Assembly (NCBI RefSeq): GCF_009848505.1
Contig: NZ_WWDL01000039.1
Location: forward strand, 1 to 43,920
Origin: Muricoccus harenae
GTDB lineage: Bacteria; Pseudomonadota; Alphaproteobacteria; Acetobacterales; Acetobacteraceae
Direction: 5' to 3'
DNA: 43,920 nucleotides
Shown here: positions 35,096 through 43,841 of the stretch, in pieces
Numbering within the stretch: the stretch's first letter is position 1
Layout: every line of letters starts with the position of its first letter
Program-made: the position numbers and the translations under genes
Notes under the pieces: generated by a model
Told to the model about the DNA's origin: nothing
What the model saw: only the letters and a program-made list of their open reading frames with translations
Databases searched by the model: none

Positions 35096-35970
35096 GCCGC
35101 TGCGAACCGGGGGAGTCGGTCGGCGCCTTCCTCTGCCAGGCGGGCCAGGTGCTGCGCGCCGCTGCGGTGGAGGTGCCGCGGCTCGAGGCTCGGCTTCTTC
35201 TCTCGCACGCTATGGGCTGCCGCCAGGAGGACCTGCTGCGCGACCCTCGCGCCCCGGTGCCGGCCCCCGCCCAGGCCGTGTTCCGAGAGATCCTGGCGGC
35301 TCGGGCCCGCAACGTGCCCATGGCCTATCTGCTCGGCCATGAGGGCTTCTGGACGCTGGACCTGCTCAGCACCCCCGCCACGCTAATCCCGCGCGGGGAT
35401 ACAGAGACCCTGGTGGAGGCCGCCCTGGCTGCGTTCCCGGACCGTGCAGCTGTGTCACGCGTGCTGGACCTCGGCACGGGGACCGGGGCGCTTCTGCTGG
35501 CGGTGCTCTCGGAATGTCCCGGCGCCTTCGGCATCGGCGTGGACCGCAGCCCGGAGGCCGCCGCCCTGGCGCGGGCCAATGCGGTGCGGAACGGCCTGGC
35601 GGATCGCGTCGCGGTCCTTGCCGGCGACTGGGCCGCGGCGCTGGAGGGCCGGTTCGACCTCATCCTTTCCAACCCGCCCTACATCGAAACCGCCGCCATC
35701 CCCGGTCTGATGCCCGAGGTCGCCCTCCACGAGCCCGCCTTGGCCCTGGATGGCGGCCCGGACGGGCTGGACGCCTACCGCGCCCTGGCTGTCGCCATCC
35801 CGCGGCTGCTGGCCCCTCGGGGCAGGGCGGTTCTGGAGCTGGGCCAAGGCCAGCAGCCGGCCGTCGAGGCATTGATGCGCGAGGCCGGGCTTCGTTCCCT
35901 GGAGTGCCGGCCGGACCTGGGCCAGATCCCCCGTGCCCTGGTGCTGGGGCCGGACCAGGAAAAGGGTTGA
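35092..35970 (+). CDS. prmC: Release factor glutamine methyltransferase
   Basis: 292 residues from a GTG that overlaps the prfA stop as GTGA. An N-terminal helical domain ([32 protein letters not shown]) is followed by a class I SAM domain with [20 protein letters not shown] and the NPPY motif at 194-197 (LSNPPYIET), which binds the glutamine amide. PrmC methylates the GGQ glutamine of RF1 and RF2. Adjacent prfA is its substrate gene. The Arg/Gly of [15 protein letters not shown] is also conserved. No defects are seen. Confidence 0.97.
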
Positions 35971-36224
35971 AAAAAACATTTGGAGGAATCGTCCGGGATC
36001 ACTACCTTCGCCTTGCGGCCTCCATCGCGCAGATGCGCGGCGGGTCCGCCGGAGCCTCGGCCGACATCTCCCCGGAATAGTCTCCGGGTCCAGGTCGGGC
36101 CATCGCCTTCGGCACGCCGCCAGGCACAACGATCATCATCTCGCCAGCCGGACCCCGGAATAGGGCCAAGCCTCACCTTCGCGCAGGCCGGCGGCGCGAG
36201 CATGGAAGTGCGAACCAGATCCAG

Positions 36225-36707
36225 ATGAACATGAAGCGTATGCGCGGCCGCGGGAACTTCCGTCAGGGAGGGCATGGCGGCGGCCATGGTGGTGGAGGCG
36301 GCGGGGGCGGTCCGCGTCACCAAGGTGGCGGCGGCAACCAGCCGATGAACCGGAATCACGTGTTCGACTCCATCGGGCCGGACATGCGGATGCGGGGCAC
36401 CGCCCAGCAGCTTTTCGAAAAGTATCTGCAGCTCGGCCGCGACGCGACCGGCTCCGGCGACCGGGTGATGGCCGAGGGCTATTTCCAGCATGCGGAGCAT
36501 TATTTCCGCATCCTGAACGCGATGAACCAGGCGCAGCAGGCTCAGGGTGGCGGAGCTCCCGCTCCGCAGCATGGCGGCCGGCGCTACCATAACAATGAAG
36601 GCCAGCAGGACGGTTACGGTCCCGAGGGCGAGGGCGAGGGCGGCGTGAACGGCTATTCGGCCGAGGCGCAGCAGATGGACGACGAGACCCGCGAAACCAT
36701 CCAGTAG
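36225..36707 (+). CDS. DUF4167 family protein, Gly-rich
   Basis: 160 residues. A basic Gly/His/Arg-rich N-terminus (about 7-40, with runs of Gly) suggests RNA binding. A conserved core follows, NHVFDSIGPDMRMRGTAQQL and LGRDATGSGDRVMAEGYFQH, then AEHYFRILNAMNQ, which is the DUF4167 signature of alphaproteobacteria. The C-terminus is acidic and low-complexity. The family has no established function. Two ATGs two codons apart are possible starts. The 254 bases between prmC and this gene contain no convincing ORF, so it likely has its own promoter or a long leader. It converges on the debranching-like gene. Confidence 0.88.
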   Translation: MNMKRMRGRGNFRQGGHGGGHGGGGGGGGPRHQGGGGNQPMNRNHVFDSIGPDMRMRGTAQQLFEKYLQLGRDATGSGDRVMAEGYFQHAEHYFRILNAMNQAQQAQGGGAPAPQHGGRRYHNNEGQQDGYGPEGEGEGGVNGYSAEAQQMDDETRETIQ

Positions 36708-36732
36708 CCCCGCGCCCCGGGCTGGTCCGGTT

Positions 36733-36750
36733 CCCTGCCCACTGGCAGGG
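36733..36750. terminator. 7-bp hairpin between convergent genes
   Basis: CCCTGCC (36733-36739) pairs with GGCAGGG (36744-36750) around CACT, in the 59-base gap between the DUF4167 gene and the 3' end of the debranching-like gene. It could stop either transcript; no T-run follows on the plus strand. Confidence 0.45.
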
Positions 36751-36766
36751 GCGCCGGGTGCTGCCC

Positions 36767-38974
36767 TTAGGTGATGACCGCCACCTCCACCTGTCCACGC
36801 CGCCGCAGCAGGTTCAGCGACACGCCGCCATCCTCGTCATGCCGCCGCAGCCGCACATCGGCGGTGGAGGTGCCGAGGCGCAGGTTCTCAATGCGCAGCT
36901 CTTCCAGCCAAGGGGGCAGGAAGGGCCGGATGAAGCGGATGCTGCTGTCTTCCGGCCGGAAGGACACGCCCAGCATGGCGCCAAGCGTGGCGTAGGCGGT
37001 TGCTGCGGCCCAGGCCTGCGGCAGGCAGGCCACCGGATAGGCGATGGGCCCTTCGCCGACGCGCCGGGGGAAGCCACAGAACAGCTCCGGCAGCCGGCGC
37101 ATATCCACGGCCAGGGCCGAGTCATAGAGACCTGTCAGCAGCCGCTCGAGCTGTGTATTCAGCCCGTAGCGCTTCATCCCCAGCGCGATCAGCCCGTTGT
37201 CATGGGGCCAGACCGAGCCGTTGTGGTAGGACATCGGGTTGTAGCGGCTCTCTCCCTCCGCGACCGTGCGGATGCCCCAGCCGCAGAAGCTTTCCGGTGC
37301 CATCAGCGTCTGCGCGACCCGCCTCGCCCGTTCCGGGCTCGGAAGTCCGGTCAGCAGCGTGTGCCCGGCATTGGAAGAGCGGATGCGGCAAGGCCGTTTC
37401 TCGCCATCCAGTGCCAGGGCGTAGGTGGACAGATCCTCGCACCAGAAGGCTTCCTCCACCCGGTCCCGCAGGGCATCGGCCCGATCGGTCCAGAGCGCAG
37501 CCTGGTCCTCATGGCCCAGGACCTTCGCCATGCGGCCGGCGCCGCGCCAGGCGGCCTCGGCATAGGCCTGGACCTCGATCAGCGCGATCGGGGCCTCGGC
37601 CAGCCGCCCGTCATCGTGGAAGACGCTGTCCCAGCTATCCTTCCAGCCCTGGTTGACCAGCCCGTTCACCGACTGCCGGTCATATTCCAGCAGCAGGTCG
37701 CCATCGATGTCGCCATGTCGCTCGATCCAGCGAAGCGCGGCGACGATGTTTGGCCAGATTTCACGGATCAGCGCCCAGTCGCCAGTGCGGTCGGCATATT
37801 GGGTCGCCAGCACGACGTAGAGCGGCGTGGAATCCGCCGAGCCGTAGTAGCGGCCGAAGGGAACCTCCCGCAGCGCCGCCATCTCGCCGTTCCGGCTTTC
37901 ATGCAGGATCTTGCCCGGCTCCGCATCCCGCGCCGGATCGATGGCGGTGGCCTGCAGCTTCGCATGGTAGCGCAGCACGCCGCGCGCCAGTTCGGGATCC
38001 GCCCAGAGGCATTGCAGGGCGGTGATGAGGGAGTCGCGCCCAAAGGGGCAGGAGAACCAGGGGATGCCGGCATAGGGGAAGGGGCCGCTTTCCGTCTGGG
38101 TGGTCAGCATGGTCAGGTCGGCTTCCGAGCGCTTGAACCAGTCATCGAAGGCCTGGTTGGAAGACGTGACCTGCGCCCGTTGCTCCCCGCGTTCGCGGCT
38201 CCAGGCACGGATGCTGGCGAGCAGGCCATCGAAACCGGGCGGGGAGGGGAGGTCGGCGGGCTCGGGCCCTGATTCGCAGGTGATGGTCACCTCGATCACG
38301 CGATACGCCTTGGGTGGCAGTTCAAGCGGCCAGCGATTGTCCCGCCCCGGGACGCCCACGGGGGGCGGGTCGAAGTGAAGCCGCGTGCGGCGCTCCACGG
38401 CGTCGAGCCCCAGATAGCTGAAGACGAGCCCGCCGTCCCTCCCACCCACGGGCCTACGCCGGTCGCCCCGCTTCGGGCGCTGCTGGCCACGCACCTCGAA
38501 GATATCGGCAAAATCGGCGGCGAAGGTCAGGCAGATCTCGGTGGAGAGCGGCAGGTCCCCGAAGTTGTGGACCGTGATGCGCTCCCGCACCACGCCGTGC
38601 CCCAGCACCATCTGCCGCTCCACATGCAGCGTGTCGCGCATCAGCTTGCGGTCGGGGGAAAGGGAGATGTCCGGATTGGTCATGTTGACCGTGAGCACGG
38701 TGTTGTCCGCGCTGACGGCCGAGGAGAGCAGCAAAGGACGCAGCCCCGCGATCCGCAGCGAGAGGCGGGAGAGAAAGCGCGTGTCCTCGTGGAACAAGCC
38801 CTCGGCCGTTGCGCCCATGGCCTGGGCATCGCCGAAATGGTCCAGGACGAGGAAGGAGGAGCCGTTCTTCAGCGTGCGGGGGCGATAGAGCGCCAGGGCA
38901 GTGGCGGCCGTCGCCGCGACGGTCCATCCACTGTCCTCATCCACCCGCGGCAGGTCGCTTCCTTCGTCGTCCAT
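36767..38974 (-). CDS. Glycogen debranching enzyme-like amylo-alpha-1,6-glucosidase
   Basis: 735 residues. The N-terminal beta domain (about 30-240) starts with FLVLDHFGDAQ and GLFHEDTRFLSRLSLRIAG, typical of the GDE_N_bis domain. An (alpha/alpha)6 barrel follows with AGIPWFSCPFGRDSLITALQ, GEMAALREVPFGRYYGSADS, and MSYHNGSVWPHDNGLIALGM, which holds acidic residues of the family. There is no signal peptide, so it is cytoplasmic. Natural substrate is uncertain: family members act on glycogen-like or other alpha-glucans. The ATG at 38974 has GAAG at 6 bases; a GTG at 38986 is poorer. A GT4 gene lies 79 bases upstream on the same strand. Confidence 0.9.
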   Translation of the reverse strand: MDDEGSDLPRVDEDSGWTVAATAATALALYRPRTLKNGSSFLVLDHFGDAQAMGATAEGLFHEDTRFLSRLSLRIAGLRPLLLSSAVSADNTVLTVNMTNPDISLSPDRKLMRDTLHVERQMVLGHGVVRERITVHNFGDLPLSTEICLTFAADFADIFEVRGQQRPKRGDRRRPVGGRDGGLVFSYLGLDAVERRTRLHFDPPPVGVPGRDNRWPLELPPKAYRVIEVTITCESGPEPADLPSPPGFDGLLASIRAWSRERGEQRAQVTSSNQAFDDWFKRSEADLTMLTTQTESGPFPYAGIPWFSCPFGRDSLITALQCLWADPELARGVLRYHAKLQATAIDPARDAEPGKILHESRNGEMAALREVPFGRYYGSADSTPLYVVLATQYADRTGDWALIREIWPNIVAALRWIERHGDIDGDLLLEYDRQSVNGLVNQGWKDSWDSVFHDDGRLAEAPIALIEVQAYAEAAWRGAGRMAKVLGHEDQAALWTDRADALRDRVEEAFWCEDLSTYALALDGEKRPCRIRSSNAGHTLLTGLPSPERARRVAQTLMAPESFCGWGIRTVAEGESRYNPMSYHNGSVWPHDNGLIALGMKRYGLNTQLERLLTGLYDSALAVDMRRLPELFCGFPRRVGEGPIAYPVACLPQAWAAATAYATLGAMLGVSFRPEDSSIRFIRPFLPPWLEELRIENLRLGTSTADVRLRRHDEDGGVSLNLLRRRGQVEVAVIT

Positions 38975-39053
38975 GCGTATCTTCACTCCCCGCCGTCCAT
39001 CCCGTGTCCGCGGCTCGCGCCCGCCAAAGCCGGCGCGACCCTCCGCCGGGCCT

Positions 39054-40112
39054 TCAGACAGCCCGGAGGATGGTGGTGCGCTCCCGCCCGAGCAAGCGCC
39101 GGTAGATCGCGAGGTGGTCCTCGGCCATTCGACGGGCGGTGAAACGCGCTTCGAAGGTGGCGCGGACCCGTGTGCGGTCCATCCCTGCCACCTTCTTCAG
39201 GGCGGCGAGGGCACCGACCTCATCCTCCACGATGCAGCCGGAGACGTCCTCGTCGATCACCTCGGGCACGGAGCCGCGGTTGAAGGCGATCACCGGCGTC
39301 CCGCAGGCCATTGCCTCGATCATCACCAGCCCGAAGGGCTCGGGCCAGGCGACGGGGGAAAGGAGGCACATGGCGTTGCCGAGGAACTCGGCCTTCTGCG
39401 CTTCGTTGATCTCGCCGATGAAATCGACGCCGTCGAGCGAGAGGAGGGGTTCCACCACCTCTTCGAAATAGACCTGGTCGGCACGGTCCACCTTGGCCGC
39501 GATCCGGATTGGAACTCCAGCGGCCTGGGCGATGCGGATCGCCGCGTCCGGCGCCTTTTCTGGCGAAATGCGGCCCAGGAAGGCGATATAGCCCTGGTGC
39601 GAGGCGCTGAAGGGCAGAAGGTGCTCCGGCAGCCCGTGCAGCACCGTCCCGCACCAGTCCAGCCCAAGATGCTGAAGCGGCCGCCGCTGGCTGTCCGAGA
39701 TGGAGATGAAGGGCGCCTCGGGGAAGGCGGCGAGCAGCGGCTCGATTTCCGGCAGGTCCAGCCGGCCATGGAAGGTGCTGACATAGGGCAGCCCCCGGCC
39801 GCGTATAGCTGGCAGGTGCAGGTGGTCGATATGGAAATGGACGATGTCGAAGCGCGCGGCCTGGTCCAGCACCTTCTGTACCATCAGCATATGTGGCGCG
39901 GTGGCGTCCCGGATGGAGGGATCCAGGCGGATGGCCCGGGGCAGCATCGGCTCCAGCGTCGCGCTGGTGGTGCTGTCGCCGCTGGCGAAGAGGGTGACCT
40001 CATGGCCGAGGGCGACCAGTTCCTCGGTGAGATAGGATACGATGCGCTCCGTGCCCCCATACAGCTTCGGGGGGACCGCTTCGGCGAGCGGCGCGACCTG
40101 GGCGATTCGCAT
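39054..40112 (-). CDS. GT4-family glycosyltransferase
   Basis: 352 residues. MRIAQVAPLAEAVPPKLYGG with the GGTER loop opens a GT-B fold; HFHIDHLHLP and VSTFHGRLD complete the acceptor domain. The donor domain has YIAFLGRISPEKAPDAAIRI and the EX7E motif in PVAWPEPFGLVMIEAMACGT, followed by PVIAFNRGSVPEV. There is no signal peptide. It resembles the short GT4 enzymes found beside debranching-like proteins, but donor and acceptor sugars cannot be stated. It is first in a likely two-gene unit with the debranching-like enzyme. A GTTGCAAC palindrome abuts the start codon. Confidence 0.93.
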   Translation of the reverse strand: MRIAQVAPLAEAVPPKLYGGTERIVSYLTEELVALGHEVTLFASGDSTTSATLEPMLPRAIRLDPSIRDATAPHMLMVQKVLDQAARFDIVHFHIDHLHLPAIRGRGLPYVSTFHGRLDLPEIEPLLAAFPEAPFISISDSQRRPLQHLGLDWCGTVLHGLPEHLLPFSASHQGYIAFLGRISPEKAPDAAIRIAQAAGVPIRIAAKVDRADQVYFEEVVEPLLSLDGVDFIGEINEAQKAEFLGNAMCLLSPVAWPEPFGLVMIEAMACGTPVIAFNRGSVPEVIDEDVSGCIVEDEVGALAALKKVAGMDRTRVRATFEARFTARRMAEDHLAIYRRLLGRERTTILRAV

Positions 40113-40212
40113 GTTGCAACGATCTCCGGCCCGGCCTCCCCGCCGAATCTGGCCGGGGCCCGGGCCGGGGCGCCGCTAGAACAAGGCATCCGCCGCCTGG
40201 TTGCACTGCAAC
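40113..40212. promoter_or_regulatory. Two GTTGCA palindromes upstream of the GT4 gene
   Basis: GTTGCAAC (40113-40120) is a perfect 8-bp palindrome touching the GT4 start codon, and GTTGCA-C-TGCAAC (40200-40212) is a perfect 6+6 inverted repeat about 80 bases further upstream. Both contain GTTGCA half-sites, which makes a shared DNA-binding regulator possible. Short palindromes arise by chance, so this is tentative. Confidence 0.3.
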
Positions 40213-40218
40213 ATTTCG

Positions 40219-40998
40219 TCAGACGGGCTCCAGCGCATCCCCCACGGCGATCCGGCCGCCTTCCAGGACGGTGGCGTGCACGCCCAGTTCCATATGGCCG
40301 AAATGCTGCTTCAGCAGCCGCGGAACATCGAGGTCTCGCTCTCCCGTCTCCAGGTTCACCTGGGTCGCCGGGCAACGGACGGTCCGCTTGAAGACTGAGA
40401 GCCGCGCCCCGCCCAGCAGCACCTCCTGCCCGACCCAGTCATGCTCGGCCCAGGCCGGCAGGCCGGAAAAGTAAACGTTCGCCCGGAAGCGCAGCGGATC
40501 GAGGCGCTGGCCGATCGCCTTGCTGAGTGCGTCCAGGCTAGCGAGGTTCAGGAGGGAGACGCCCTTGCGGGCTTGGTCCGTGAAGGCGTGGCCGGGCGCC
40601 TCGGTGAAGCGGGGCGCGCGGGGCGATCCGTCAGGGGCGGTGCCGAAGCGTGCCTCCTCACCGAGGAAGCGGATCAGCCAATCGCCGATGGCGGCCTTGC
40701 CCTCCGGCGTCGCCGTGGAGGCGGAGAGGGGGGGATGATCTTCCGCGAACAGGGCGAGGATCTTGCCGCGGGGGTCGAAGGCGGCCCGTACCAGCACCAC
40801 CTTCGCGTTCTTCATCATGCAGGCGAAGTTCTGCTTCGGCAGGAAGCGCGGTGCCGCCTCGTCAAAGGGAGCGTCTCCCTGGGCCAGGGCGAAGCGACGG
40901 TCATAAGGGATGGTCTCGCCAGCCGAGAGTTCCACCTCCTCGAGGCTCTCCGCCGAAAGGCCCTTGACCGGGTAGCGGTAGATCCGTTCGACGCGCAT
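40219..40998 (-). CDS. MOSC domain protein, mARC-like
   Basis: 259 residues. An N-terminal MOSC beta-barrel domain (MRVERIYRYPVKGLSAESLE) precedes a MOSC domain with FRANVYFSGLPAWAEHDWVG, RLSVFKRTVRCPATQVNLET (conserved C209, the position that ligates molybdenum in mARC proteins), and LGVHATVLEGGRIAVGDALE. Such proteins transfer or use the molybdenum cofactor, for example in N-hydroxylated-substrate reduction, but the substrate is unknown here. The ATG at 40998 has GGGAGG 7 bases upstream, and the longer open frame has no support. It diverges from clpB. Confidence 0.92.
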   Translation of the reverse strand: MRVERIYRYPVKGLSAESLEEVELSAGETIPYDRRFALAQGDAPFDEAAPRFLPKQNFACMMKNAKVVLVRAAFDPRGKILALFAEDHPPLSASTATPEGKAAIGDWLIRFLGEEARFGTAPDGSPRAPRFTEAPGHAFTDQARKGVSLLNLASLDALSKAIGQRLDPLRFRANVYFSGLPAWAEHDWVGQEVLLGGARLSVFKRTVRCPATQVNLETGERDLDVPRLLKQHFGHMELGVHATVLEGGRIAVGDALEPV

Positions 40999-41020
40999 GT
41001 GGATGCCTCCCTGGCGGCCT

Positions 41021-41045
41021 CTTGAAGCCGGGCCGCGCCCGATAC
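41021..41045 (+). promoter_or_regulatory. Possible heat-shock (RpoH-type) promoter of clpB
   Basis: CTTGAA at 41021-41026 and CCCGATAC at 41038-41045 resemble the sigma32 elements CTTGAA and CCCCATNT, placed 77 bases before the clpB start. The spacer of 11 bases between CTTGAA and the second element is about three shorter than the usual 13-15, and one base of the core differs. clpB is a heat-shock gene in all studied proteobacteria, which gives the only independent support. Confidence 0.3.
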
Positions 41046-41121
41046 CACATAACATTCAAACGCCTAAGCCGTCGCCTCAACAGGGGCGGAGAGGGCGGTC
41101 GCCTCACTGGAGGGACAGGAT

Positions 41122-43713
41122 ATGGATATAGAGAAGCTTACCGAGCGCGCCCGGGGATTCCTGCAGGCCGCGCAAACCATCGCCATTCGCGAATACCACC
41201 AGCGGGTGACGCCGGAGCATTTGCTCAAGGCGCTGCTGGATGATGAGGAAGGGGCCGCGAGCGGTCTCATCCGTGCCGCCGGCGGAGATCCGGCTGCCGC
41301 CAAGCAGGATGTCGATATCGAGGTGTCGCGCAATCCGCGCGTCTCGGGCGGTGGCGCGGGCCAGCCCCAGGTGACGCCCGATTTCGTGCGCGTGCTGGAC
41401 GCCGCCGAGCGCAGCGCCAACCGTGCCGGCGACAGCTTCGTGGCGCAGGACCGCCTTCTGGTGGCGATCGCCGCCAGCGACACGCCGGCTGGTCGGCTGC
41501 TGGTGAAGGCCGGCGCGACGGCGCAGAAGCTGGAGGCCGCGGTGGCCGAGCTGCGCAAGGGCCGCACCGTGGACAATGCGACGGCCGAGCAGCAGTTCGA
41601 CGCCCTGAAGAAGTATGCGCGCGACCTGACCGAGGCCGCGCGGGACGGCAAGCTGGACCCGGTGATCGGCCGAGACGAGGAGATCCGCCGCACTATCCAG
41701 GTGCTCGCCCGCCGTACGAAGAACAACCCTGTGCTGATCGGCGAGCCCGGCGTCGGCAAGACTGCCATCGTCGAGGGGTTGGCGCTGCGCATCGTGAATG
41801 GCGACGTGCCAGAGGCGCTGAAGTCCAAGCGTGTGCTCGCGCTCGACCTCGGCGCGATGGTGGCCGGGGCCAAGTATCGCGGTGAGTTCGAGGAGCGCCT
41901 GAAGGGCGTGCTGACCGAGATCGAGACGGCCGCCGGCGAGGTGATCCTTTTCATCGACGAGATGCACACACTGGTTGGCGCTGGCAAGGCGGATGGGGCG
42001 ATGGACGCCTCCAACCTGCTGAAGCCGGCCCTGGCCCGCGGCGAGCTGCACTGCATCGGCGCCACCACGCTCGATGAGTACCGCAAGCATGTGGAGAAGG
42101 ACGCGGCCCTGGCCCGCCGGTTCCAGCCTGTCTTCGTTGGCGAGCCGAGCGTGGAGGACACCATCTCCATCCTGCGCGGCATCCGGGAGAAGTATGAGCT
42201 GCACCATGGCGTGCGGATCTCGGACTCCGCGCTGGTGGCGGCCGCGACCCTGTCGAACCGCTACATCTCGGATCGCTTCCTACCGGACAAGGCCATTGAC
42301 CTCGTCGACGAGGCCGCGTCCCGCCTGCGCATGGCCGTGGACAGCAAGCCCGAGGAGCTGGATGCGATCGACCGTGACCTGCTGCGTTCCCGCATTGAGC
42401 GGGAGGCGCTGAAGCGCGAGACCGATGCGGCCAGCCGCGACCGGCTGGAGAAGCTGGAGCGCGAGATCGCGTCGCTCGAGGAGCAGTCCGCGACGCTGAC
42501 CGAGCGCTGGCAGGCCGAGAAGAACAAGCTCCTGGAGGCTCAGAAGGCCAAGGAGGAGCTCGACCGCGCCCGCACCGAGGTGGAGCTGGCCCAGCGCAAG
42601 GGTGACTATGCCCGTGCCGGCGAGCTGACCTATGGCGTCATCCCCGGGCTGGAGAAGAAGATCGCAGAATCCGCCGATGACGGGGGCCGCCTGGTGAATG
42701 AGGCGGTGACCGAGGAAGGCATTGCGGCGGTCGTCTCCCGCTGGACCGGCGTTCCGGTCGAGAAGATGCTGGAGGGCGAGCGTGCCAAGCTGATCCGCAT
42801 GGAGGATGAGCTGCGCCGTCGCGTCGTCGGCCAGGAGGAGGCCCTTGAGGCCGTTGCCAAGGCCGTGCGGCGCGCGCGGGCAGGGCTGCAGGACCCGGGC
42901 CGGCCGATCGGCAGCTTCCTGTTCCTCGGTCCGACCGGCGTCGGCAAGACTGAGTTGACCAAGGCGCTGGCGAGCTTCCTGTTCGACGACGAGCGTGCGC
43001 TGCTGCGCATCGACATGTCGGAATATATGGAGAAGCACGCCGTTGCCCGGCTGATCGGCGCCCCTCCGGGCTATGTCGGCTACGAGGAAGGCGGCGCGCT
43101 GACCGAGGCAGTTCGCCGGCGTCCCTATCAGGTCATCCTCTTCGACGAGGTCGAGAAGGCGCATGAGGATGTGTTCAATATCCTCCTGCAGGTTCTCGAC
43201 GACGGGCGGCTGACGGACGGGCAGGGGCGGACGGTGGACTTCCGCAACACCCTGATCGTGCTGACCAGCAACATGGGCTCCGAGATCCTTGCCGCCCAGC
43301 CCGAGGGCGAGGACGTGGATCTGGTGCGCGGCCAGGTGATGAACGTGGTCCGTACCCGGTTCCGGCCGGAGTTCCTTAACCGCCTCGACGAGATCGTCCT
43401 GTTCCGGCGCTTGGCGCGCGGGGACATGGGCGCCATCGTGGAGATCCAGCTCGGCCGGCTGCGCAAGCTGCTGGATGAGCGGAAGATCACGCTGGAACTG
43501 GACGAGGAGGCGAGGGACTGGCTCGCCGAGGCTGGCTACGACCCGGTCTATGGCGCCCGGCCCCTGAAGCGCGTGATCCAGCGAAATTTGCAGGATCGGC
43601 TGGCTAACCTGCTGCTGGAAGGCAGCGTGCGGGATGGCCAGGCGCTGCGGGTTTCTGTGGGGCCCGATGGGCTCGAGGTGAGCCCGATCGCTTCGTTTGC
43701 GGAAAGTGTGTGA
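41122..43713 (+). CDS. clpB: ATP-dependent disaggregase ClpB
   Basis: 863 residues, the full ClpB length. It has the N-terminal Clp_N repeats (about 1-145, [20 protein letters not shown]), NBD1 with Walker A GEPGVGKT (about 207-214) and [20 protein letters not shown], the coiled-coil M-domain (about 410-530, [20 protein letters not shown]), NBD2 with GPTGVGKT (about 603-610), and [20 protein letters not shown]. The M-domain distinguishes it from ClpA. ClpB pulls polypeptides from aggregates with DnaK in the cytoplasm. GGAGG lies 8-9 bases before the ATG. It stands alone, diverging from the MOSC gene. Confidence 0.98.
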   Translation: MDIEKLTERARGFLQAAQTIAIREYHQRVTPEHLLKALLDDEEGAASGLIRAAGGDPAAAKQDVDIEVSRNPRVSGGGAGQPQVTPDFVRVLDAAERSANRAGDSFVAQDRLLVAIAASDTPAGRLLVKAGATAQKLEAAVAELRKGRTVDNATAEQQFDALKKYARDLTEAARDGKLDPVIGRDEEIRRTIQVLARRTKNNPVLIGEPGVGKTAIVEGLALRIVNGDVPEALKSKRVLALDLGAMVAGAKYRGEFEERLKGVLTEIETAAGEVILFIDEMHTLVGAGKADGAMDASNLLKPALARGELHCIGATTLDEYRKHVEKDAALARRFQPVFVGEPSVEDTISILRGIREKYELHHGVRISDSALVAAATLSNRYISDRFLPDKAIDLVDEAASRLRMAVDSKPEELDAIDRDLLRSRIEREALKRETDAASRDRLEKLEREIASLEEQSATLTERWQAEKNKLLEAQKAKEELDRARTEVELAQRKGDYARAGELTYGVIPGLEKKIAESADDGGRLVNEAVTEEGIAAVVSRWTGVPVEKMLEGERAKLIRMEDELRRRVVGQEEALEAVAKAVRRARAGLQDPGRPIGSFLFLGPTGVGKTELTKALASFLFDDERALLRIDMSEYMEKHAVARLIGAPPGYVGYEEGGALTEAVRRRPYQVILFDEVEKAHEDVFNILLQVLDDGRLTDGQGRTVDFRNTLIVLTSNMGSEILAAQPEGEDVDLVRGQVMNVVRTRFRPEFLNRLDEIVLFRRLARGDMGAIVEIQLGRLRKLLDERKITLELDEEARDWLAEAGYDPVYGARPLKRVIQRNLQDRLANLLLEGSVRDGQALRVSVGPDGLEVSPIASFAESV

Positions 43714-43720
43714 AACCTCT

Positions 43721-43756
43721 TTGACAGGTTGGGGCGGCCCCCATATAAGCCGCCCC
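43721..43756 (+). promoter_or_regulatory. Strong sigma70-type promoter after clpB, with inverted repeat
   Basis: TTGACA (43721-43726) and TATAAG (43744-43749) are separated by exactly 17 bases, a near-consensus housekeeping promoter. The 8-bp inverted repeat GGGGCGGC / GCCGCCCC (43731-43738 and 43749-43756) overlaps the spacer, with the second arm starting at the last -10 base. It could be an operator or a transcript hairpin, or serve as the clpB terminator. No ORF follows within the window, so a stable RNA downstream is suspected. Confidence 0.7.
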
Positions 43757-43812
43757 ACACCGGCGGCGCCTTGGGGCGCCTTGGTGACCCGGACTGGGGC
43801 GGTTTGGAGGGG

Positions 43813-43841
43813 TTGACGTAGCGGTGTTGAGCCGCTAGATA
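43813..43841 (+). promoter_or_regulatory. Second, tandem sigma70-type promoter
   Basis: TTGACG (43813-43818) and TAGATA (43836-43841) are again 17 bases apart, 92 bases downstream of the first promoter. TAGCGG / CCGCTA (43819-43824 and 43832-43837) form an inverted repeat within the spacer. Tandem strong promoters 5' of untranslated sequence resemble P1-P2 of an rRNA operon. The 79 bases that follow hold short GC-rich inverted repeats (for example GGGCTTGCCC at about 43884-43893) but no gene. Confidence 0.6.

Noticed and set aside
35980-36228. Possible 82-codon gene between prmC and the DUF4167 gene
   Set aside because: TTG start without a usable Shine-Dalgarno and a Ser/Arg/Pro-rich shadow-like product that overlaps the next gene.
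36758-38272. Plus-strand open frame of about 500 codons
   Set aside because: Antisense to the debranching-like gene; no motif, no Shine-Dalgarno.
42280-43758. Minus-strand open frame of about 490 codons
   Set aside because: Antisense to clpB NBD2 and M-domain; composition reflects codon structure of the sense gene.
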